DNA of 64,000 bases from Streptomyces sp. H27-C3 (GTDB taxonomy: Bacteria; Actinomycetota; Actinomycetes; Streptomycetales; Streptomycetaceae). The notes beneath the pieces are model-generated. The model saw only the letters and a program-made list of their open reading frames with translations, had not been told where the DNA came from and did not search any database. The stretch lies in NCBI RefSeq assembly GCF_030063415.1, contig NZ_JASITA010000001.1, positions 62,001 through 126,000 on the forward strand. Direction: 5' to 3'. Each line of letters opens with the position of its first letter. The stretch's first letter is position 1. Position numbers and translations under genes: made by a program. Below are positions 18,101-31,188 of this stretch, piece after piece.

Positions 18101-19785
18101 CCCTCGGCCACCGTCTTCAGGCCGGCGACGAGTTCGTGCAGGTCTATTCCGACCACAGCGGCCCGGTGTTCCAGCACGGCCCGCGACGTGGCCAGGGAAT
18201 GGGCCACGTCCACCGCAGTGACATCACCGAGGCCGAGGACGTGCGTCAGCAGTCGCTCCGCCTGTTCGCGCAAGGCCGCGCTGTTACGGCCCGAGAGGGT
18301 CCAGGCGACGGGCAGAGGCCCGGCGGCCGGATCGGTCGCGTGCTGCCCTGCGAGATCCTCTTCGGCGTCGGGGACCGCCGGCGCCTGCTCGATGATGGTG
18401 TGGGCGTTGGTCCCGCTCACGCCGAAGGAAGAGACGGCGGCCCGGCGCAGACGGCCGTTCTCCGTCCAGGCCCTGGGCTCGGTGAGGAGACGTACGGCGC
18501 CGGACGACCAGTCGACGTGCGGGGACGCCTCATCGGCGTGCAGGGTCTTGGGGAGGACGCCGTGCCGCATCGCCTCGACCATCTTGATGATCCCGCCCAC
18601 GCCGGCAGCCGCCTGTGTGTGCCCGATGTTGGACTTGAGCGAGCCGAGCCACAGCGGCCGGCCTTCCGGCCGGTCCTGCCCGTACGTCGCCAGCAGCGCC
18701 TGCGCCTCGATCGGGTCACCCAGCCGCGTACCCGTACCGTGCGCCTCCACCACATCCACATCGGCCGGGGACAACCCGGCGCCGGCCAGGGCTTGTTCGA
18801 TGACGCGCTGCTGGGCGGGGCCGTTGGGGGCGGTGAGGCCGTTGGACGCGCCGTCCTGGTTGACGGCACTGCCCCGGACGACCGCCAGGACCGGGTGGCC
18901 GTTGCGGCGGGCGTCGGACAGCCGCTCCACCAGCAGCATGCCGACGCCCTCGCCCCAGCCGGTTCCGTCGGCTTCGGCGGCGAAGGACTTGCAGCGGCCG
19001 TCGACGGCGAGGCCCTGCTGGCGGCTGAACTCGGTGAACATGCCGGTGGCGGCCATGATGGCGGCACCGCCGGCCAGCGCCATCGAGCACTCGCCCTGCC
19101 GCAGTGCCTGCACCGCCAGGTGCAGGGCCACCAGAGAGGAGGAGCACGCGGTGTCGACGGTCAGCGAGGGGCCTTCGAGACCGAACGTGTACGACACCCG
19201 GCCCGAGGCGACGCTGGGAGCGGTGCCGGTGAGCAGGAAGCCCTCCAGCTCTTCCCGGGTGTCGCCGCTGCCTGCGTACCCCTGGTAGGCGAGGCCGACG
19301 AACACGCCGGTCCGGGAGCCCTTGACGGAGGTGGGGGCGATCCCGGCGCGTTCGAAGGCCTCCCAGGCGACCTCCAGGAGCAGCCGCTGCTGCGGGTCGG
19401 TGGCCAGGGCCTCGCGGGGGGACATCCCGAAGAAGCCGGGGTCGAACCGACCGGCTTCGTGCAGGAACCCGCCCTCTCGGGTGTAGCACTTGCCGGGCAC
19501 GCCCGGGTCGGGGTCGTACAGCGCGTCGAGGTCCCAGCCACGGTTGGTGGGGAAGCCGGTGACGGCGTCCGCGCCACCCTCGACCAGCTGCCATAGTGCT
19601 TCGGGGCTGTCCACCTGCCCCGGATAGCGGCAGCTCATCGCCACGATGGCGATCGGCTCCTGGTTCTTGGCCTCCACCTCGTGCAACCGGCGCCGGGTCT
19701 GCTTGAGATCCGCCGTCACACGCTTGAGGTAGTCCAGCAGTTTCTGCTCGTTCTGTGCGTTCTCTGTGTTCGCTTCGTTCTGCAT
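9646..19785 (-). CDS. PKS-E: terminal modular type I PKS, KS-AT-KR-ACP / KS-AT-KR-ACP-TE
   Basis: This protein of about 3379 residues catalyses the last two extensions and chain release. The N-terminus ([20 protein letters not shown]) is a coiled-coil docking helix. Module 1 has KS Cys near residue 211, a malonyl-type AT (GHSVGE, HAFH), an A1-type KR and an ACP. Module 2 has KS Cys near 1723, AT with GHSQGE and IASH, an A1-type KR, an ACP (GFDSL near 3047) and a C-terminal thioesterase with GYSSGG near 3235 and a NHYTLM histidine at the end. Neither module has a DH, so both make beta-hydroxyls. I prefer ATG 19785 over the in-frame TTG at 19803. The gap to PKS-D is 82 bp. The TE makes it the chain-terminating protein, probably by macrolactonization. 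Confidence 0.94.
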   Translation of the reverse strand: MQNEANTENAQNEQKLLDYLKRVTADLKQTRRRLHEVEAKNQEPIAIVAMSCRYPGQVDSPEALWQLVEGGADAVTGFPTNRGWDLDALYDPDPGVPGKCYTREGGFLHEAGRFDPGFFGMSPREALATDPQQRLLLEVAWEAFERAGIAPTSVKGSRTGVFVGLAYQGYAGSGDTREELEGFLLTGTAPSVASGRVSYTFGLEGPSLTVDTACSSSLVALHLAVQALRQGECSMALAGGAAIMAATGMFTEFSRQQGLAVDGRCKSFAAEADGTGWGEGVGMLLVERLSDARRNGHPVLAVVRGSAVNQDGASNGLTAPNGPAQQRVIEQALAGAGLSPADVDVVEAHGTGTRLGDPIEAQALLATYGQDRPEGRPLWLGSLKSNIGHTQAAAGVGGIIKMVEAMRHGVLPKTLHADEASPHVDWSSGAVRLLTEPRAWTENGRLRRAAVSSFGVSGTNAHTIIEQAPAVPDAEEDLAGQHATDPAAGPLPVAWTLSGRNSAALREQAERLLTHVLGLGDVTAVDVAHSLATSRAVLEHRAAVVGIDLHELVAGLKTVAEGKSAAQVVEGVSGRDGGTAFLFSGQGSQRLGMGRELYGSFPVFADVFDAVCAHVDGYLERPLRDVVFGEDAELLNQTGYAQPALFAVEVALFRLVESWGVRPDFLAGHSVGEFAAAHVAGVLSLEDAAALVAARGRLMQALPGGGVMVAVQASEDEVRALLAGLEDRAGIAAVNGPSSVVVSGAEDAVAAVVEKLSADGRKTKALSVSHAFHSPLMDAMLADFRAVVESASFEAPRLPIVSTLTGRLVSAAEFCSADYWVRHVREAVRFADAVNSLAGEGVGTFLEVGPGGVLTAMTQAVLDGPVVIPALRADRAEDVAVTTALAQLHVHGTAVDWTAVFAGRGARRVDLPTYAFQREHYWLEAAAPIGGRRSTVEDWQYGITWKQLSDPAAEADAAAVTADGHWLLVLPADGPDNTAGHIAAGLRDALLTRGARTTCLTVDGAEDRDALAARLRTATAGTAARTVVSLLALDERPLAGLAALTGGVAGTLTLIQALGDAGVEAPLWCATRGAVSTSPDDDAVTAPGQAQIWGLGRVAALEHPGRWGGLVDLPQECDEPVLARLVGVLTADGPEDQLAVRAGGVLVRRLAHATAAEVRSIAQWRPRGTVLVTGGTGALGGHVARLLAGRGAGRLVLTSRRGPAAEGADELRAELEALGARVTFAACDVADRDALARLLADTVATAGADCPLTAVVHTAGVDTPALLADTDPAAFAAVLAAKAAGAVHLDELLGELPAGHELDAFVLFSSIAGVWGGGGQAAYSAANAHLDALAAARRARGLPATALAWGPWADSGMAGTSEVADSLRRRGLEPLAAESAIKALDRAVGRGATAVTIADVDWARFAPTFTVGRPSPFLGELPEVREATAAPSGRSDEAADTATALRRALAQADPAERDRTLMELVRAEAAAVLGHPGPEAVEPGRAFRDLGFDSLTAVELRNRLIRATGLALPTTLVFDYPSVLDLAGWLLVELLGTGDESEAAGARLRADDEPIAIVAMSCRYPGGVSSPEELWRLVEEGTDAMSVFPDNRGWDLDTLYHPDPDHPGTTYARAGGFLYDLANFDAAFFGISPREATAMDPQQRLLLETSWEAFERAGIDPATVRGSRTGVFVGSGYQDYIRRGLAVPEGVEGYLGTGNAASVASGRIAYTLGLEGPAVTVDTACSSSLVALHLAAQALRQGECDLALAGGVTVMSSSGAFVEFSRQRALAADGRCKAYSADADGTGWGEGVGMLLVERLSDARRNGHQVLAVVRGSAVNQDGASNGLTAPSGRAQQLVIRQALANAGLSAADVDVVEGHGTGTRLGDPIEASALLATYGQDRSGDRPLWLGSLKSNIGHTQAAAGAGGIIKMVQALRHGVLPKTLHAEQPTPHVDWSAGAVRLLTEPVAWGAADRPRRAGVSSFGMSGTNAHVIIEEAPRTDSGADGPARDPEQEPEAAPAQQPFTSAATALLLSARTGAAVEEQADRMAALLREGRTRPWDVGYALATTRTLFDERAVVVGEDREELIAALDALASGGSHELAVRGSAGAPAQPVFVFPGQGSQWAGMAVELLDTSAVFKEWITACGEALDPYVDWSLEDVLRGTDGAPRLEGPDVIQPVLWAVMVALAELWGSCGVRPAAVVGHSQGEIAAAVVAGALTLSDGARLVARRSALLARLSGRGGMVSVPQSEAEVTERLTRWQGRLSVAAVNGPRTVVVSGDLDALAELLDACAADGVRAKRVRVDIASHCAQVEAVRDELAAELATLAPSAPKTPFCSTVTGEPLDTAPDAAYWYRNLRQTVRFEQATRRLLADGHRVFIEISPHPVLVYGLQDTVDDARTDGPAAAVVPTLTRNAGGARRFLASLGEAHAHGVPVDWNAVFGGRTGAPAELPTYPFQRQRYWLDTPQPAASTTPAAESAVDAEFWAAVEREDLAALAEGLRIDEDATLRSALPALNAWHRGRRDEAATESWRYRISWKPVPDAAPPSLPGVWLAVVPRDRPDDPAVELALDSLAAHGAEIVRLEVAGDEDRRTLADTLREAGRGVRGVLSLLALDERAHPEHPVVPLGLTTALLLVQALGDADVDAPLWCVTRGAVSTGPADPVHAVRQAPVWALGRVAALEHPARWGGLIDLPAGVRATDGRIGRRLAAALSGGTAEDQLAVRAEGSYARRMLRATGGGAPAGPGWQPRGTVLVTGGTGFIGGRVARWLAADGAEHLVLTSRRGPAAEGAGELRAELESLGARVTIAACDLADREAVAGLLDSLAGLPPLSAVVHAAGVGTPAMLADTTVADFAAVLGAKAAGAAHLDELLADRELDAFVLFSSGAAAWGSGAQSAYAAANAFVDALAEDRRARGLPATSIAWGAWGGGGMVDRAAEERLRLRGLDPMDPALGVLALRRAVEQGDTSVIVADVDWTRFLPGFTAARPSPLIGGLPEVRRLLAAEETGPGDPADGEPLLVRRLAGLTGAEHEAAVLEFVRSEAAAVLGHPSEDAVRDRHVFLELGFDSLTAVQLAKRLGRATGLKLTSTLVFDHPTPVAVTARLVALLAEVPGGGSRPAAPAEQDDLLVGLYRRAGELGRLVEGIEMVTAAARLRPAFDAASAAAHRSAPVRLAQGEEGPHLVCFGPYMAPSGVHQYARFAAAFDGRRTVWGLPEPGFGPGESLPQDVDALVEVHVRAVTECAGEEPVVLVGYSSGGWVAHAVACRLEELGRPVEGIVMLDSFTREHGMADRFQSAVVREQSERFDFISAPGTQLTAMGGYLGIFADWDAPVAKAPTLVVRADDWMAGDEAGSDDRPPAPEHAETVTEVPGNHYTLMERYARSTATAVDEWVRKLP
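15190..19660 (-). other. PKS-E module 1 (E1): KS-AT(malonyl)-KR(A1)-ACP
   Basis: KS active-site TACSSS is near 19150 and the AT serine (GHSVGE) near 17772, with HAFH near 17476. The KR has a W motif ([11 protein letters not shown], Tyr near 15818) and no LDD, the A1 type. The ACP serine is near 15308. No DH motif is present. It is predicted to add C3-C4 and leave a hydroxyl at C5. Confidence 0.88.
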
Positions 19786-19867
19786 GTCTCGTTCACCCGC
19801 CAAGAAGTGTCAGGAAAGTGGTGTGGTGGTGCGGCCGCGATGGTGTGCACCGCGCTTGTCCGGGTGT

Positions 19868-22800
19868 TCAGGAGCCGTCGAGCTCCTGGTCGATGAGCGC
19901 GAAGATGTCGTCGACAGTGGCGCTCTGGAGCCTCTCGTCGGATGCCTCGTCAGGCGTCGGACCGCCCCCTCGCCCCTCGGTGGCGGCGGAGCTCTCGCTG
20001 AACGCCGTGAGCACGCCTTGCAGGCGGGTCCTGATCCGGGACCGGACCAGCTCGTCGTCGGCTCCGACGGCCGCGAGGACCGTCTCCAGCCGTTCGAGTT
20101 CACCGAAGACCGACAGGGCCGACGAGGCCGGTGTCTGCTCGGGCACGAGGTCGAGGCGGATGCGTTCGGCGAGCGCGAGGGGCGTCGGGCAGTCGAACAC
20201 GAGGGTGGCCGGCAGTCGGAGTCCGGTGGCGGCGCCCAGCCGGTTGCGCAGCTCCACCGACGTGAGCGAGTCGAAGCCGAGCAGCTTGAACTCCCGGTTC
20301 CGGTCGACGTCCCGCGGGCCTCCGATACCGAGCACCGCCGCCACCTGGGTACGCACCAGGTCCAGCAGGACGCTGTCCCGTTCGGGCGCGGACAGGCCGT
20401 TCAGCCGGTCGCGCAGCGCGTCGGCGCCCCCGGCCGACATGACGTCCCGAGCGGTGCGCCGGGCGGCCGGGCGGACCAGGCCGCGCAGGATCGCCGGGAC
20501 CGCCTGGGTGGCGTCCGGGCCGGCCGTCGGCGCCGAGGTGTCGAAGCGCACCGGTACCGCGACGGCGTACGCGCCGGTCCGGGCCGCGTCGAAGAGTGCG
20601 AGGCCCTCTGCGGCGCGGAAGGAGACCAGTCCGGAGCGGGCCATCCGGCCTCGTCCCGACTCGTCCATGCCCGAGGCCATGCCGCTGTCAGCCCAGGGGC
20701 CCCAGGCGATGGCGGTCGCGGGCAGGCCGGCCGCCCTGCGGCGCTGGGCGAGCGCGTCGAGGAACGCGTTGGCCGCGGCGTAGTTGCCCTGCCCGGCGCT
20801 GCCCAGCGTCGCGGCGACCGACGAGAACAGCACGAACGCCGACAGGTCCAGGCCCCGGGTCAGCTCGTGGAGGTTGAGCGCGGCGTCCACCTTGGGGCGC
20901 AGCACCGCGTCCAGCCGGTCCGGAGTGAGCGAGGCGACCAGGCCGTCGTCGAGTACGCCGGCCGCATGGATCACGGCGGTCAGCGGCCGGTCCTCGGGGA
21001 CGGTGGCCAGCAGTGCGGCAAGTGCCTCCCGGTCGGCCGCGTCGCACGCCGCCACCGTGACGGTCGCGGCACCCTGCGCGAGCAGGTCGTCCCGCAGCCC
21101 GGCCGCCCCGTCGGCGGCCGTGCCGCGCCTGCTGGTGAGCAGCAGGTGCCGTACGCCGTGCTCGGCCACCAGGTGGCGGGCCACCAGCCCGCCCAGTGCC
21201 CCGGTGGCGCCCGTGACGAGCACGGTGCCCGAGGTGTCGAGCGCGGCAGGGACGGTCAGGACTAGCTTGCCGATGTGCCGGGCCTGGCTGAGGTGGCGCA
21301 GCGCCTCGGGTGCCTGGCGTACGTCCCAGCAGGTGACGGGCAGCGGCCGCAGCGCCCCGGCCTCGAACAGCGCTACGAGTTCGCGGAGCATGGCGCCGAT
21401 GCGGTCGGGCCCCGCCTCGATGGTGTCGAAGGCCGTGTACGCGGCGCCGCGGTGCTCGTCGGCGACCCGCTCCGGGTCGCGGACGTCCGTCTTGCCCATC
21501 TCCAGGAAGCGGCCGCCGTCGGCGAGCGTGCGCAGCGAGGCGTCGACGTAGTCGCCGGCGAGGGAGTTGAGTACGACGTCCACGCCCCGGCCGCCGGTGG
21601 CGGCCAGGAACCGCTGCTCGAAGCCGAGTTCGCGCGACGAGGCGAGGTGGTCGTCGTCCAGGCCGGCTGCCCGCAGGGCCGCCCATTTGCCGGGTCCCGC
21701 GGTGCCGTAGACCTCGGCGCCGAGGTGCTGGGCCAGCTGGGTCGCGGCCATGCCGACGCCGCCCGCCGCCGAGTGCACCAGCAGCGACTGCCCGGCCCGC
21801 AGGCCCGCCAGGTCGACCAGGGCGTAGTAGGCGGTCAGGAAGACGATCGGCACCGAGGCGGCCTCGGTGAACGTCCAGCTCTCCGGCATCCGCGCCACCA
21901 TCCGGTGGTCTGCGACGGCGAGGGGGCCGAACGCCTCGGGGATCATTCCGAACACCCGGTCCCCCACCGCCAGTGCGGTGATCCCGGGCCCGGTCTCGAC
22001 CACGACACCGGCGGCCTCGCTGCCCAGCGTCGCGGCCCCCGGATACATGCCGAGCGCGATGAGGGCGTCGCGGAAGTTGACGCCCGCGGCGCGCACCGCG
22101 ATCCGCACCTGGCCCTCGCCGAGCGGGGCGGTGGCCGCGGGGTTCTCCGTCAGCGCGAGGTCGTCGAGGGTGCCGGTGGCGCCGGTTGCGCCTGTGGTCA
22201 GCCGCCAGCTGGTGACGCCGGGGGCGGGGCGCAGCGCGTCACCGGCCGTCCGTCGGGCGAGCCTGGGCACGTAGGCGGTGCCGCCGCGCAGCGCGAGCTG
22301 CGGTTCGCCGGTCGCCAGGGCGGCAGGCAGGGCCCGCTCGGATCGCTCGTGACCGTCGAGGTCGTCCAGGCGATCGAGGTCGACGAGGACCAGCCGTTCA
22401 GGGTTCTCCGACTGCGCGGACCGTACGAGTCCCCACAGCGCGCCCTGAGCCGCGTCCGCGACCGTGGCACCGGGCTCGGGGGCGACAGCCCCCCGCGTGA
22501 GGAGCGCCAGCCGCGAGCCCGAGGTCCGGTCGTCGCCGAGCCAGGTCCGCAGGAGTTCGAGGCCCTGCCGGGTCACCGCGCGGACGTCGTGCGCCGTGGC
22601 ACCGCCATCGCCGCGCGGCACCGGGACCAGAACGGCTTGCGGGAGCCTGCCCCCGCCGTCGAGGGCGGCCAGGAGCGTGAGGAGTCCCGCGTGGTCCTCG
22701 ACCCTGGCGATGGCGCCCGTCCCCGGGGCATCGGTGTCCCCCGGCGGGAGGGCGGGCCAGTCCATCCGGTACAGCGCGTCCTGGTGCTCGACCTGCTGTG

Positions 22801-25800
22801 CGGAGGCCAGCTGATCGGCCGTCACCGCCCGCAGCACGAGGGATTCGACCGAGGCGACCGGCCGGCCCGTGCCGTCGGCGACGAGCAGCGACACCGTGTC
22901 AGGGGCCGGCGAGGCCAGGCGGACCCGCAGGCTCGTGGCCCCCGTCGCGTCCAGCCGTACACCGCTCCAGGCGAACGGGATGCGCCCTTGCCCGGTGTCC
23001 GGGAGCAGTCCGCCGAGACCGACCGCGTGCAGAGCGGAGTCGAGCAGTGCCGGGTGCACGCCGAATCCGTCGACGGCGGTGTCCTCCGGCAGGGCGACCT
23101 CCGCGAACACTTCGCCATCGCGCTGCCACAGCGCGCGCAACCCCTGGAAGACCGGCCCGTAGCCGAAGCCGAGCTCCGTCAGCCGCTCGTAGTAGCCCTC
23201 GACCGGAACCGGCTGCGCGGCGGCGGGCGGCCACTGCGTCAGGTCCGCCCCGGGGCCGGGCTGCCCGAGCGAGTCCGTCCGTGCCGAGGCCGACGTGGCG
23301 AGTACTCCGATGGCATGGGTCGACCAGGGCGAGTCGAGGCCCGAGGCGTCCGGGCGGGAATGAACCCGCACGGTCCGGCGCCCGTTGTCGTCGGGGCCGG
23401 TCACGGCGACTTGGAGCTGGACGGCGCCCTGAGCAGGCAGAACGAGCGGAGCCTGGAGGGTGAGTTCGTCGACCCGGTCACAGCCCGTCTCGTCGGCGGC
23501 CCGGATCGCGAGGTCCACCAGCGCCGTACCGGGCAGCAGCACCGATCCCATGACCTGGTGCTCCGCCAGCCAGGGCTGCGCCGTCAGCGACAGCCGCCCG
23601 GTGAGCACCACGCCCTCACCGTCGGCGAGCGGCACGGCGGCGCCCAGCAGCGAGTGGTCCGCCGAGCGCAGTCCCGTGCTTGCCAGATCCCCGGCCATGG
23701 TCCCGGTGTCGAGCCAGTAGTGCTCGCGCTGGAAGGCGTAGGTGGGGAGGTCGACGCGTCGGGCGCCGCGCCCGGCGAAGACGGCCGTCCAGTCAACGGC
23801 CGTGCCGTGGACATGGAGCTGGGCGAGGGCGGTGGTGACCGCCATCCCCTCGGCGCGGTCCGCGCGCAGCGCGGGGATGACGGCCTGACCGCCATCGAGG
23901 ACACCCTGGGCCATCGCGGTCAGAACACCGCCGGGACCGACCTCGAGGAACGTGCCCACACCCTCGCCGGCAAGGGAGTTGACCGCGTCCGCGAAGCGGA
24001 CGGCCTCACGCACATGCCGCACCCAGTACTCGACAGAGCAGAACTCCTCCGCCGTGACCGTACGACCGGTGAGCGTCGAGACGACCGGAAGCCTCGGGGA
24101 GCCGAAGGAGACGCCCTCAACGACCTTCCGGAAGTCGGCCACCATCGGGTCCATCAGCGGCGAGTGGAAGGCGTGCGAGACGGACAGCGCCTTCGTCCTA
24201 CAGCCGTCAGCCGACAGCCTCTCGACAACCGCCGCGACCGCGTCATCCGCGCCCGAAACCACTACCGACGTAGGCCCGTTGACCGCTGCGATACCCACGC
24301 GGTTCTCACACCCGGCCAGCAGCGCCCGTACCTCTTCCTCCGAGGCCTGCACCGCGACCATCGCACCCCCGCCAGGGAGCGCCTGCATCAGCCGGCCACG
24401 AGCAGCCACCACGGCCGACGCGTCCTCCAGCGAGAACACACCCGCCACATGAGCCGCCGCGAACTCACCCACCGAATGACCCGCCAATAGATCCGGCCGC
24501 ACACCCCACGACTCCACCAACCGGAACAAAGCCACCTCAACCGCGAACAACGCCGGCTGCGTGTAGCCAGTCTGGTTCAGCAGCTCCGCATCGTCACCGA
24601 AGACGACATCACGCAACGGACGCTCCAGATACCCGTCCACATGCGCACACACCGCATCAAACGCATCCGCGAACACCGGGAACAGCGCGTACAGCTCACG
24701 CCCCATCCCCAACCGCTGACTCCCCTGCCCCGAGAACAGGAACGCCACCTTGCGCTCCGAGGAAGCAGTGCCGCGGAGTGCCGAGTCCGTCATCCCGGCG
24801 GTGTCACTCGCCGCCAGTGCGCGCAGCGCCGGGAGGAAATCCTCGCGCTGCGTGCCCAGCACCGCAGCGCGGTGCTCCAGGGCAGCGCGCGAGGCCGCCA
24901 ACGAAAGGGCCACGTCGGCCGGTTCGAGCTCCGGGTGACTCTCGATGTGAGCGAGGAGGCGTTGGGCCTGCTCGCGGAGGGCTTCCGGGCCGGTACCGGA
25001 CATGAGCCAGGGGACTGCGACCGGCTCGGTACGCGCCTCGTCGGCGGCCGGGGTCTCCGACGGGGCCTGCTCGATGATGATGTGGGCGTTGGTGCCGCTC
25101 ACGCCGAAGGAGGAGATTCCGGCGCGGCGGGTGTGCTCGCCGTCGGCCTTCCAGTCGACAGCTTCGGTCAGCAGCTCAACTGAGCCCGCCGACCAGTCGA
25201 CGTGCGGGGTCGGCGCGTCCACGTGCAGGGTCCTGGGCAGGACGCCGTGGCGCATCGCCTCGACCATCTTGATGATCCCGCCCACGCCGGCAGCCGCCTG
25301 TGTGTGCCCGATGTTGGACTTGAGCGAGCCGAGCCACAGCGGCCGGCCGGCGGGCCGGTCCTGCCCGTACGTCGCCAGCAGCGCCTGCGCCTCGATCGGG
25401 TCACCCAGCCGCGTACCCGTACCGTGCGCCTCCACCACATCCACATCCGCGGCCGACAGCCCGGCATCCGCCAGCGCCTGGCGGATCACCCGCTGCTGCG
25501 CCGGACCGTTCGGGGCGGTCAGGCCGTTCGACGCACCGTCCTGGTTCACGGCACTGCCACGGACCACCGCCAGCACCTTGTGCCCGTTGCGGCGAGCGTC
25601 CGACAGGCGCTCCACGAGCAGCATGCCGACACCCTCACCCCAGCCGGTCCCGTCGGCCGCGGCGGCGAACGACTTGCAGCGGCCGTCCGCGGCCAGCCCG
25701 CGCTGCCTGCTGAATTCGATGAAGGCGTTGGGGCTGGACATCACCGTCACACCGCCGGCCAGGGCCAGGTCGCACTCGCCGCGCCGCAGTGCCTGAGCGG

Positions 25801-28800
25801 CGAGGTGCAGGGCGACGAGCGAGGACGAGCACGCCGTGTCCACCGTCAGCGCCGGCCCCTCAAGGCCGAAGGAGTAGGCGATACGGCCGGAGACGACGCT
25901 TCCGGAGCTTCCGGTGCCGATGTAGCCCTCCAGGTCCTGCGGGACGCTCAGCAGGCGCGACGCGTAGTCCTGGTAGCCGGAGCCGATGAAGACCCCTGTG
26001 CTGCTGCCGCGCAGCGAGGTGGGGTCGAGGCCGCCCCGCTCGAACGCCTCCCAGGCGATCTCAAGGAGCAGCCGCTGCTGCGGGTCCATGGCGAGCGCCT
26101 CGCGCGGCGAGATGCCGAAGAACAACGGGTCGAAGTCGGCGACGTCGTAGAGGAAACCGCCGTCCTTGGCGTAGGTGGTGCCGGGCCGGTCGGGGTCCGG
26201 GTCGTACAGCGAGTCCAGGTCCCAGCCCCGGTCGACGGGGAATCCGCCGATCGCGTCACGGCCGTCGGCGACCAGGCGCCAGAGGTCTTCCGGGGTACGT
26301 ACCCCGCCCGGGTAGCGGCAGCTCATGGCGACGATCGCGATCGGCTCGTCGTCTTCGGACGTGCGGGCTGCGGCCGCCGGAGCATGGGCAGCGGCAGCCG
26401 CGATACCGGTGGCGGCAGCCGTCAGCTCGGTCAGGAGGTGTGCGGCCAGTACGGCCGGGGACGGGTGGTCGAAGACGAGGGTGGCCGGGAGCCCGGCACC
26501 GGTCGTCTTGTTCAGCCGGTTCCGCAGCTCGACGGCGGTCAGGGAGTCGAAGCCCAGCTCGCGGAAGGCCCGGTCGGCGGCAACCGCCTCCGTGTCCTGG
26601 TGCCCGAGCACCGCTGCCGCCTCGCGCCGTACGAGTCCGAGGACCGCGCGGGCCCGCTCGGGCCCGGTCAGGGCCATGGTCCGGCGGACGAACTCGGGCA
26701 GCTCGCCGTGGCCCGCCCCGCCGCCCGGCACCGATGCCGCCGCGGCTGCCGCCAGGGCGGTGGCGGCCTCGGGGATCTCGCTCAGCAGCGGGCTCGGCCG
26801 GAGCAGCGTGAAGGAGGGTGCGAAGCGGTCCCACGCGACGTCCGCCACCGTCACCGCCGTCTCGTCGCGGTCGACGACTCCGCGCAGTGCGGCGATCGCC
26901 GACGGCGGGGAGAGGGCGGGCAGTCCGCGCTTGCGCAGCCGCTCCTCGGCGTCGCCGTCCTCGACCATCCCGCCACCGGCCCACGGGCCCCAGGCCACGG
27001 CCGTTCCGGTGAGCCCGCGCGCCCTGCGCTGCTCGGCGAGGGCGTCGAGGGAGGCGTTCGCCACCGCGTACGCCGCCTGCCCTGCCGCGCCCCATACGCC
27101 GGAAATCGACGAGAAGAGGACGAAGGCGTCCAGCGGGCGGTCGCCCAGCAGGTCGTCCAGGTGCCGGGCGCCCGCCGCCTTGGCCGCGAGGACCCGGGCG
27201 AACTCCTCCGGCGTCGTCTCGGCCAGCATGCCGGGGGTGCCCGCTCCGGCCGCGTGCACGACGGCACTCAGCGGGTGCTCCTGTTCCAGACCCTTGAGCA
27301 GGCGCGCCACCGCGTCCCGGTCCGCGATGTCGCAGGCCTCGATGGTGACCTTCGCGCCGAGTTCCTCCAGTTCGGCGCGCAGCGCGTCGGCGCCCGCCGC
27401 CGCTGCCCCGCGTCGGCTCGTCAGCACGAGGTGCGCCGCGCCCGCGCCGGCCAGCCACCGGGCCACGTGGGCGCCTAGGGCACCCGTGCCACCGGTGATC
27501 AGGACGGTGGCGCGCGGCTGCCACCCGGCGGTCGCGCCGGTCGCGTCGCCCTGCGGCGAGCGCAGCAGGCGTCGTACGAAGACACCCGCGGCCCGCACGG
27601 CCAGCTGGTCCTCGTCCCCGTGGGCACCTGCGAGCACTGCCGCGAAGCGCCGCGCCACGCGGGCGTCCAGCACGTCCGGAAGGTCGACCAGACCACCCCA
27701 GCGTCCGGAGTGCTCCAGCGCCGCGGTACGGCCGAGTGCCCAGACCTGTGCCTGATGAGCGCTGCGGAGCGGGTCGGAGGATCCGGTGGACACGGCGCCC
27801 CGGGTCGCGCACCACAGCGGTGTGCCGATGCCGGCGTCGCCGAGGGCCTGGATCAGCGCCAGGGTCGACGCGAGCCCCTCCGGCAGCACGGCGTGCACGG
27901 GGGGCTGCCGCTCGTCGGCCGCCAGCAGGGAGAGCACTCCGACGACGTCCGTGGTTCCGCCGGGAACATCGGCGGCATCCCGGGCGCCGGACAGGGCGCT
28001 CCGCAGCTGGTCGGCGAGTGCTTCCCGGCCCGTGCCGGGCTCGACCGCCACGGGCCGCACCTCTGCCCCGTGGTCGCGGAGTGCCTGCACCGTGGCGGCC
28101 CCCCACTGGCCGTCCGCCATTCGACCGGCGGGCGCCACGACGAGCCATGTGCCGCTCAACCGTGTGGCGTTGAGTGCGGAGCCGCCTGCGGGCTTCCACC
28201 CGATCCGGTAGCGCCGGCTGTCCACCGTGGACTGCTCGCGGTGCTTGCGGCGCCACATGGAGAGCGCGGGCAGCACCGAGCTGAGGGGCGCGTCACCCGC
28301 CACGTCGAGCCGTTCCGCGAACGCCGCGAGGTCCGCGCGCTCCACGGACTCCCAGAACCCGGCCTCCGCCGGATCCGCTCCCCCGGCTTCCGTAACCGTC
28401 TGCCGACCTGAGAACGCCGTCGACTCCAGCCAGTACCGGCGGCGCTGGAAGGCGTAGGTGGGCAGGTCATGGAGGCCGGCGTTCCGGTCGCCGAGCAGGG
28501 CGGTCCAGTCGAGCGCGACACCGTGGACGTGGAGCTGCGCCAGCGTGGAGGCCACCGCGAGGTCCTCGGGGCGGTCCGCGCGCAGCAGCGGCACGGCCAC
28601 CGCGGACTGCGCATCGAGCAGCGACTGCGCCAGGGCCGTCAGTACGCCGCCGGGGCCGACCTCGACGAACACCGACGCACCGGCGGTCGACAGCGCCCCC
28701 ACCGCGTCCGCGAACCGCACCGCCGCACGGACCTGACCCACCCAGTACTCGGCGTCAGCCAGCTCCCCCGCCGTCACCGGACGGCCCGTCACGGTCGACA

Positions 28801-31162
28801 CGACCGGAATGACCGGCTCGGCGAAGGCCACGCCCCCGACGACCTTGCGGAAGTCGGCCAGCATCGGGTCCATGAGGGGCGAGTGGAAGGCGTGGGATAC
28901 CGACAGCGCCTGGGTCTTGCGCCCGTCGGCCGACAGCTTCTCGACCACCGCCGCGACCGCGTCCTCGGCACCCGAAACCACCACCGACGACGGCCCGTTG
29001 ATCGCCGCAATACCCGCACGGTCCTCGAACCCGGCCAGCAGAGCCCGTACCTCCTGCTCGGAGGCCTGCACCGCGACCATCACACCCCCGGCCGGAAGCG
29101 CCTGCATCAGGCGGCCGCGAGCAGCCACCAACCGCGCCGCTTCCTCCAGGGAGAACACGCCCGCCACATGGGCCGCCGCGAACTCGCCCACCGAATGACC
29201 GGCCACCACGTCCGGGCGCACACCCCACGACTCCACCAGCCGGAACAACGCCACCTCGACCGCGAACAACGCCGGCTGCGTGCACCCGGTCCGGTTCAGC
29301 AGCTCCGCGTCCTCACCGAACACCACATCCTTCAAGGGCTGTTCAAGATGCGGGTCCAGCTCCGAGCACACCGCGTCGAAGGCCTCGGCGAACACCGGGA
29401 ACGCCGCGTACAGCTCGCGCCCCATCCCGGTCCTCTGGCTTCCCTGCCCCGGGAACAGGAACGCCACCTTGCTCTTGCGCACCGCCGTACCCTCGAAGAC
29501 ATGCCCCGTCGACTCGTGGCGGGCGAACGCGGCGAGTCCGGTCAGCAGTCCCTCGAGGTTTCGCCCCACGACGGCCGCGCGGTGCGGCAGCCCGGCACGC
29601 GTCGTCGCGAGCGCGTGACCGATGTCGGCCGCCAGGGTCTGCGGGTGCTCCCGTACGTACGAGAGGAGTCGCCGGGCCTGTTCGGGGAGTGCCTCGGGGG
29701 TACGGGCCGAGATCGGCCAGAGGACCGGGGCCTGGGCGGCCTCGGGGGCCGACTCCGTTGCTTCGACGGCCGTTTCAGGGGCCGGCTGTTCCAGTACGAC
29801 GTGGGCGTTGGTGCCGCTCACACCGAACGAGGAGACGCCCGCCCGGCGCGGCCCCTCCTTCTCCGGCCACTCGACCGACTCCGTCAGCAGCCGGACGGCG
29901 CCCGCCGACCAGTCCACGTGCGGCGACGGCTCGTCGAGGTGCAGGGTGCCGGGAAGCACCCCGTGGTGCATGGCCATGACCATCTTGATGACACCCGCGA
30001 CGCCTGCGGCGGCCTGGGTGTGGCCGATGTTCGACTTGAGCGCGCCGAGCAGCAGCGGGCGGCCGGCCGACCGGTCCTGGCCGTACGTCGCGAGCAGGGC
30101 CTGGGCCTCGATCGGGTCGCCGAGTGAGGTGCCGGTGCCGTGCGCCTCCACGGCGTCCACGTCGGCCCCGGCGAGTTCGGCGTTGGCCAGGGCCTGGCGG
30201 ATCACCTTCTGCTGCGCCGGACCGCTCGGGGCGGTCAGGCCGTTGGACGCCCCATCCTGATTGACCGCGCTGCCGCGGACCACGGCCAGCACCTTGTGCC
30301 CGTTGCGCCGGGCGTCGGAGAGCCGCTCGACGAGCAGCATGCCGACGCCTTCGCTCCAGCCCGTACCGTCGGCGGCGGCCGAGAACGGCTTGCAGCGGCC
30401 GTCGGCGGCCAGTCCGCGCTGCCGGCTGAACTCCATGAACGCGCCCGGTGTGGACATGACCGTCACACCGCTGACCAGGGCCAGCGAGCATTCGCCCTTG
30501 CGCAGCGCCTGGGCGGCGAGGTGCAGGGCTACGAGGGACGACGAGCACGCCGTGTCGACCGTCACCGCCGGCCCCTCAAGGCCGAAGGTGTAGGCGAGGC
30601 GTCCGGAGACGACGGCGGCGGCGTTGCCCGTCCCCAGGTATCCGTCGAAGTCCTCCGGGGAGGTGGACAGCCGGGCGTAGTCCTGGCCGTTGGTGCCGGC
30701 GAAGACCCCGGTCCGGGTGCCGCGCAGGGCCGCCGGGTCGATGCCGGCCCGCTCGAACGCCTCCCAGGCCGTCTCCAGCAGCAGCCGCTGCTGCGGGTCC
30801 ATCATCAGGGCCTCGCGCGGCGAGATTCCGAAGAACCCGGCGTCGAACTCGCCCACGCCGTCGAGGAATCCGCCGTGGCGGACGTAGCAGGTGCCCGCGT
30901 TGTCCGGGTCGGGGTCGTACAGCGCGTCCAGGTCCCAGCCCCGGTCGGCGGGGAAGCCGGAGATCGCGTCGCCGCCCTCCGCCACCAGCCGCCACAGGTC
31001 CTCGGGCGAGGTCACCCCGCCCGGGAAACGGCAGCTCATCGCGACGATGGCGATGGGCTCGCGGGAGTCGGCCGTCATTTTCCGGTTCTGCCGGCGCAGC
31101 CGCTCGGTCTCCTGAAGGGAGGCCCGCAGTGCCTGAACGATCTTCTCGTTCGATGTGGTCAT
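19868..31162 (-). CDS. PKS-D: modular type I PKS, KS-AT-KR-ACP / KS-AT-DH-ER-KR-ACP
   Basis: This 3764-residue protein carries two extension modules. The N-terminal docking helix ([20 protein letters not shown]) is of a different class from those of PKS-B, C and E. Module 1 is KS (Cys near 205), malonyl AT, A-type KR and ACP. Module 2 is KS (near 1777), malonyl AT, DH ([11 protein letters not shown] with [10 protein letters not shown]), ER ([12 protein letters not shown]), B-type KR with an intact LDD motif, and ACP, which is the only full reductive loop in the window. The C-terminus ([15 protein letters not shown]) is a docking tail like those of A and B. The ATG at 31162 follows GGAG at 7-bp spacing. 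It lies 26 bp after the PKS-C stop, so they are co-transcribed. Confidence 0.94.
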   Translation of the reverse strand: MTTSNEKIVQALRASLQETERLRRQNRKMTADSREPIAIVAMSCRFPGGVTSPEDLWRLVAEGGDAISGFPADRGWDLDALYDPDPDNAGTCYVRHGGFLDGVGEFDAGFFGISPREALMMDPQQRLLLETAWEAFERAGIDPAALRGTRTGVFAGTNGQDYARLSTSPEDFDGYLGTGNAAAVVSGRLAYTFGLEGPAVTVDTACSSSLVALHLAAQALRKGECSLALVSGVTVMSTPGAFMEFSRQRGLAADGRCKPFSAAADGTGWSEGVGMLLVERLSDARRNGHKVLAVVRGSAVNQDGASNGLTAPSGPAQQKVIRQALANAELAGADVDAVEAHGTGTSLGDPIEAQALLATYGQDRSAGRPLLLGALKSNIGHTQAAAGVAGVIKMVMAMHHGVLPGTLHLDEPSPHVDWSAGAVRLLTESVEWPEKEGPRRAGVSSFGVSGTNAHVVLEQPAPETAVEATESAPEAAQAPVLWPISARTPEALPEQARRLLSYVREHPQTLAADIGHALATTRAGLPHRAAVVGRNLEGLLTGLAAFARHESTGHVFEGTAVRKSKVAFLFPGQGSQRTGMGRELYAAFPVFAEAFDAVCSELDPHLEQPLKDVVFGEDAELLNRTGCTQPALFAVEVALFRLVESWGVRPDVVAGHSVGEFAAAHVAGVFSLEEAARLVAARGRLMQALPAGGVMVAVQASEQEVRALLAGFEDRAGIAAINGPSSVVVSGAEDAVAAVVEKLSADGRKTQALSVSHAFHSPLMDPMLADFRKVVGGVAFAEPVIPVVSTVTGRPVTAGELADAEYWVGQVRAAVRFADAVGALSTAGASVFVEVGPGGVLTALAQSLLDAQSAVAVPLLRADRPEDLAVASTLAQLHVHGVALDWTALLGDRNAGLHDLPTYAFQRRRYWLESTAFSGRQTVTEAGGADPAEAGFWESVERADLAAFAERLDVAGDAPLSSVLPALSMWRRKHREQSTVDSRRYRIGWKPAGGSALNATRLSGTWLVVAPAGRMADGQWGAATVQALRDHGAEVRPVAVEPGTGREALADQLRSALSGARDAADVPGGTTDVVGVLSLLAADERQPPVHAVLPEGLASTLALIQALGDAGIGTPLWCATRGAVSTGSSDPLRSAHQAQVWALGRTAALEHSGRWGGLVDLPDVLDARVARRFAAVLAGAHGDEDQLAVRAAGVFVRRLLRSPQGDATGATAGWQPRATVLITGGTGALGAHVARWLAGAGAAHLVLTSRRGAAAAGADALRAELEELGAKVTIEACDIADRDAVARLLKGLEQEHPLSAVVHAAGAGTPGMLAETTPEEFARVLAAKAAGARHLDDLLGDRPLDAFVLFSSISGVWGAAGQAAYAVANASLDALAEQRRARGLTGTAVAWGPWAGGGMVEDGDAEERLRKRGLPALSPPSAIAALRGVVDRDETAVTVADVAWDRFAPSFTLLRPSPLLSEIPEAATALAAAAAASVPGGGAGHGELPEFVRRTMALTGPERARAVLGLVRREAAAVLGHQDTEAVAADRAFRELGFDSLTAVELRNRLNKTTGAGLPATLVFDHPSPAVLAAHLLTELTAAATGIAAAAAHAPAAAARTSEDDEPIAIVAMSCRYPGGVRTPEDLWRLVADGRDAIGGFPVDRGWDLDSLYDPDPDRPGTTYAKDGGFLYDVADFDPLFFGISPREALAMDPQQRLLLEIAWEAFERGGLDPTSLRGSSTGVFIGSGYQDYASRLLSVPQDLEGYIGTGSSGSVVSGRIAYSFGLEGPALTVDTACSSSLVALHLAAQALRRGECDLALAGGVTVMSSPNAFIEFSRQRGLAADGRCKSFAAAADGTGWGEGVGMLLVERLSDARRNGHKVLAVVRGSAVNQDGASNGLTAPNGPAQQRVIRQALADAGLSAADVDVVEAHGTGTRLGDPIEAQALLATYGQDRPAGRPLWLGSLKSNIGHTQAAAGVGGIIKMVEAMRHGVLPRTLHVDAPTPHVDWSAGSVELLTEAVDWKADGEHTRRAGISSFGVSGTNAHIIIEQAPSETPAADEARTEPVAVPWLMSGTGPEALREQAQRLLAHIESHPELEPADVALSLAASRAALEHRAAVLGTQREDFLPALRALAASDTAGMTDSALRGTASSERKVAFLFSGQGSQRLGMGRELYALFPVFADAFDAVCAHVDGYLERPLRDVVFGDDAELLNQTGYTQPALFAVEVALFRLVESWGVRPDLLAGHSVGEFAAAHVAGVFSLEDASAVVAARGRLMQALPGGGAMVAVQASEEEVRALLAGCENRVGIAAVNGPTSVVVSGADDAVAAVVERLSADGCRTKALSVSHAFHSPLMDPMVADFRKVVEGVSFGSPRLPVVSTLTGRTVTAEEFCSVEYWVRHVREAVRFADAVNSLAGEGVGTFLEVGPGGVLTAMAQGVLDGGQAVIPALRADRAEGMAVTTALAQLHVHGTAVDWTAVFAGRGARRVDLPTYAFQREHYWLDTGTMAGDLASTGLRSADHSLLGAAVPLADGEGVVLTGRLSLTAQPWLAEHQVMGSVLLPGTALVDLAIRAADETGCDRVDELTLQAPLVLPAQGAVQLQVAVTGPDDNGRRTVRVHSRPDASGLDSPWSTHAIGVLATSASARTDSLGQPGPGADLTQWPPAAAQPVPVEGYYERLTELGFGYGPVFQGLRALWQRDGEVFAEVALPEDTAVDGFGVHPALLDSALHAVGLGGLLPDTGQGRIPFAWSGVRLDATGATSLRVRLASPAPDTVSLLVADGTGRPVASVESLVLRAVTADQLASAQQVEHQDALYRMDWPALPPGDTDAPGTGAIARVEDHAGLLTLLAALDGGGRLPQAVLVPVPRGDGGATAHDVRAVTRQGLELLRTWLGDDRTSGSRLALLTRGAVAPEPGATVADAAQGALWGLVRSAQSENPERLVLVDLDRLDDLDGHERSERALPAALATGEPQLALRGGTAYVPRLARRTAGDALRPAPGVTSWRLTTGATGATGTLDDLALTENPAATAPLGEGQVRIAVRAAGVNFRDALIALGMYPGAATLGSEAAGVVVETGPGITALAVGDRVFGMIPEAFGPLAVADHRMVARMPESWTFTEAASVPIVFLTAYYALVDLAGLRAGQSLLVHSAAGGVGMAATQLAQHLGAEVYGTAGPGKWAALRAAGLDDDHLASSRELGFEQRFLAATGGRGVDVVLNSLAGDYVDASLRTLADGGRFLEMGKTDVRDPERVADEHRGAAYTAFDTIEAGPDRIGAMLRELVALFEAGALRPLPVTCWDVRQAPEALRHLSQARHIGKLVLTVPAALDTSGTVLVTGATGALGGLVARHLVAEHGVRHLLLTSRRGTAADGAAGLRDDLLAQGAATVTVAACDAADREALAALLATVPEDRPLTAVIHAAGVLDDGLVASLTPDRLDAVLRPKVDAALNLHELTRGLDLSAFVLFSSVAATLGSAGQGNYAAANAFLDALAQRRRAAGLPATAIAWGPWADSGMASGMDESGRGRMARSGLVSFRAAEGLALFDAARTGAYAVAVPVRFDTSAPTAGPDATQAVPAILRGLVRPAARRTARDVMSAGGADALRDRLNGLSAPERDSVLLDLVRTQVAAVLGIGGPRDVDRNREFKLLGFDSLTSVELRNRLGAATGLRLPATLVFDCPTPLALAERIRLDLVPEQTPASSALSVFGELERLETVLAAVGADDELVRSRIRTRLQGVLTAFSESSAATEGRGGGPTPDEASDERLQSATVDDIFALIDQELDGS
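20150..26350 (-). other. PKS-D module 2 (D2): KS-AT(malonyl)-DH-ER-KR(B)-ACP
   Basis: KS active site is near 25830, AT serine near 24470, DH histidine near 23560, ER nucleotide-binding motif near 21755, KR tyrosine (GQGNYAAAN) near 20780 and ACP serine near 20270. All catalytic motifs look intact. It is predicted to add C5-C6 and leave a methylene at C7. Confidence 0.9.
23712..24746 (-). repeat. Near-identical AT-coding repeat, copy in PKS-D module 2
   Basis: About 1035 bp aligns without gaps at a fixed 9686-bp offset with 33398-34432. Over 24001-24676 I count only about two mismatches by eye. Confidence 0.85.
26440..31065 (-). other. PKS-D module 1 (D1): KS-AT(malonyl)-KR(A1)-ACP
   Basis: KS active site is near 30548, the AT serine near 29192 with HAFH, the KR tyrosine ([11 protein letters not shown]) near 27070 and the ACP serine near 26548. 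There is no DH. It is predicted to add C7-C8 and leave a hydroxyl at C9. Confidence 0.88.
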
Positions 31163-31188
31163 CGTGTGCTCCGTACTCAGGCCGTTGA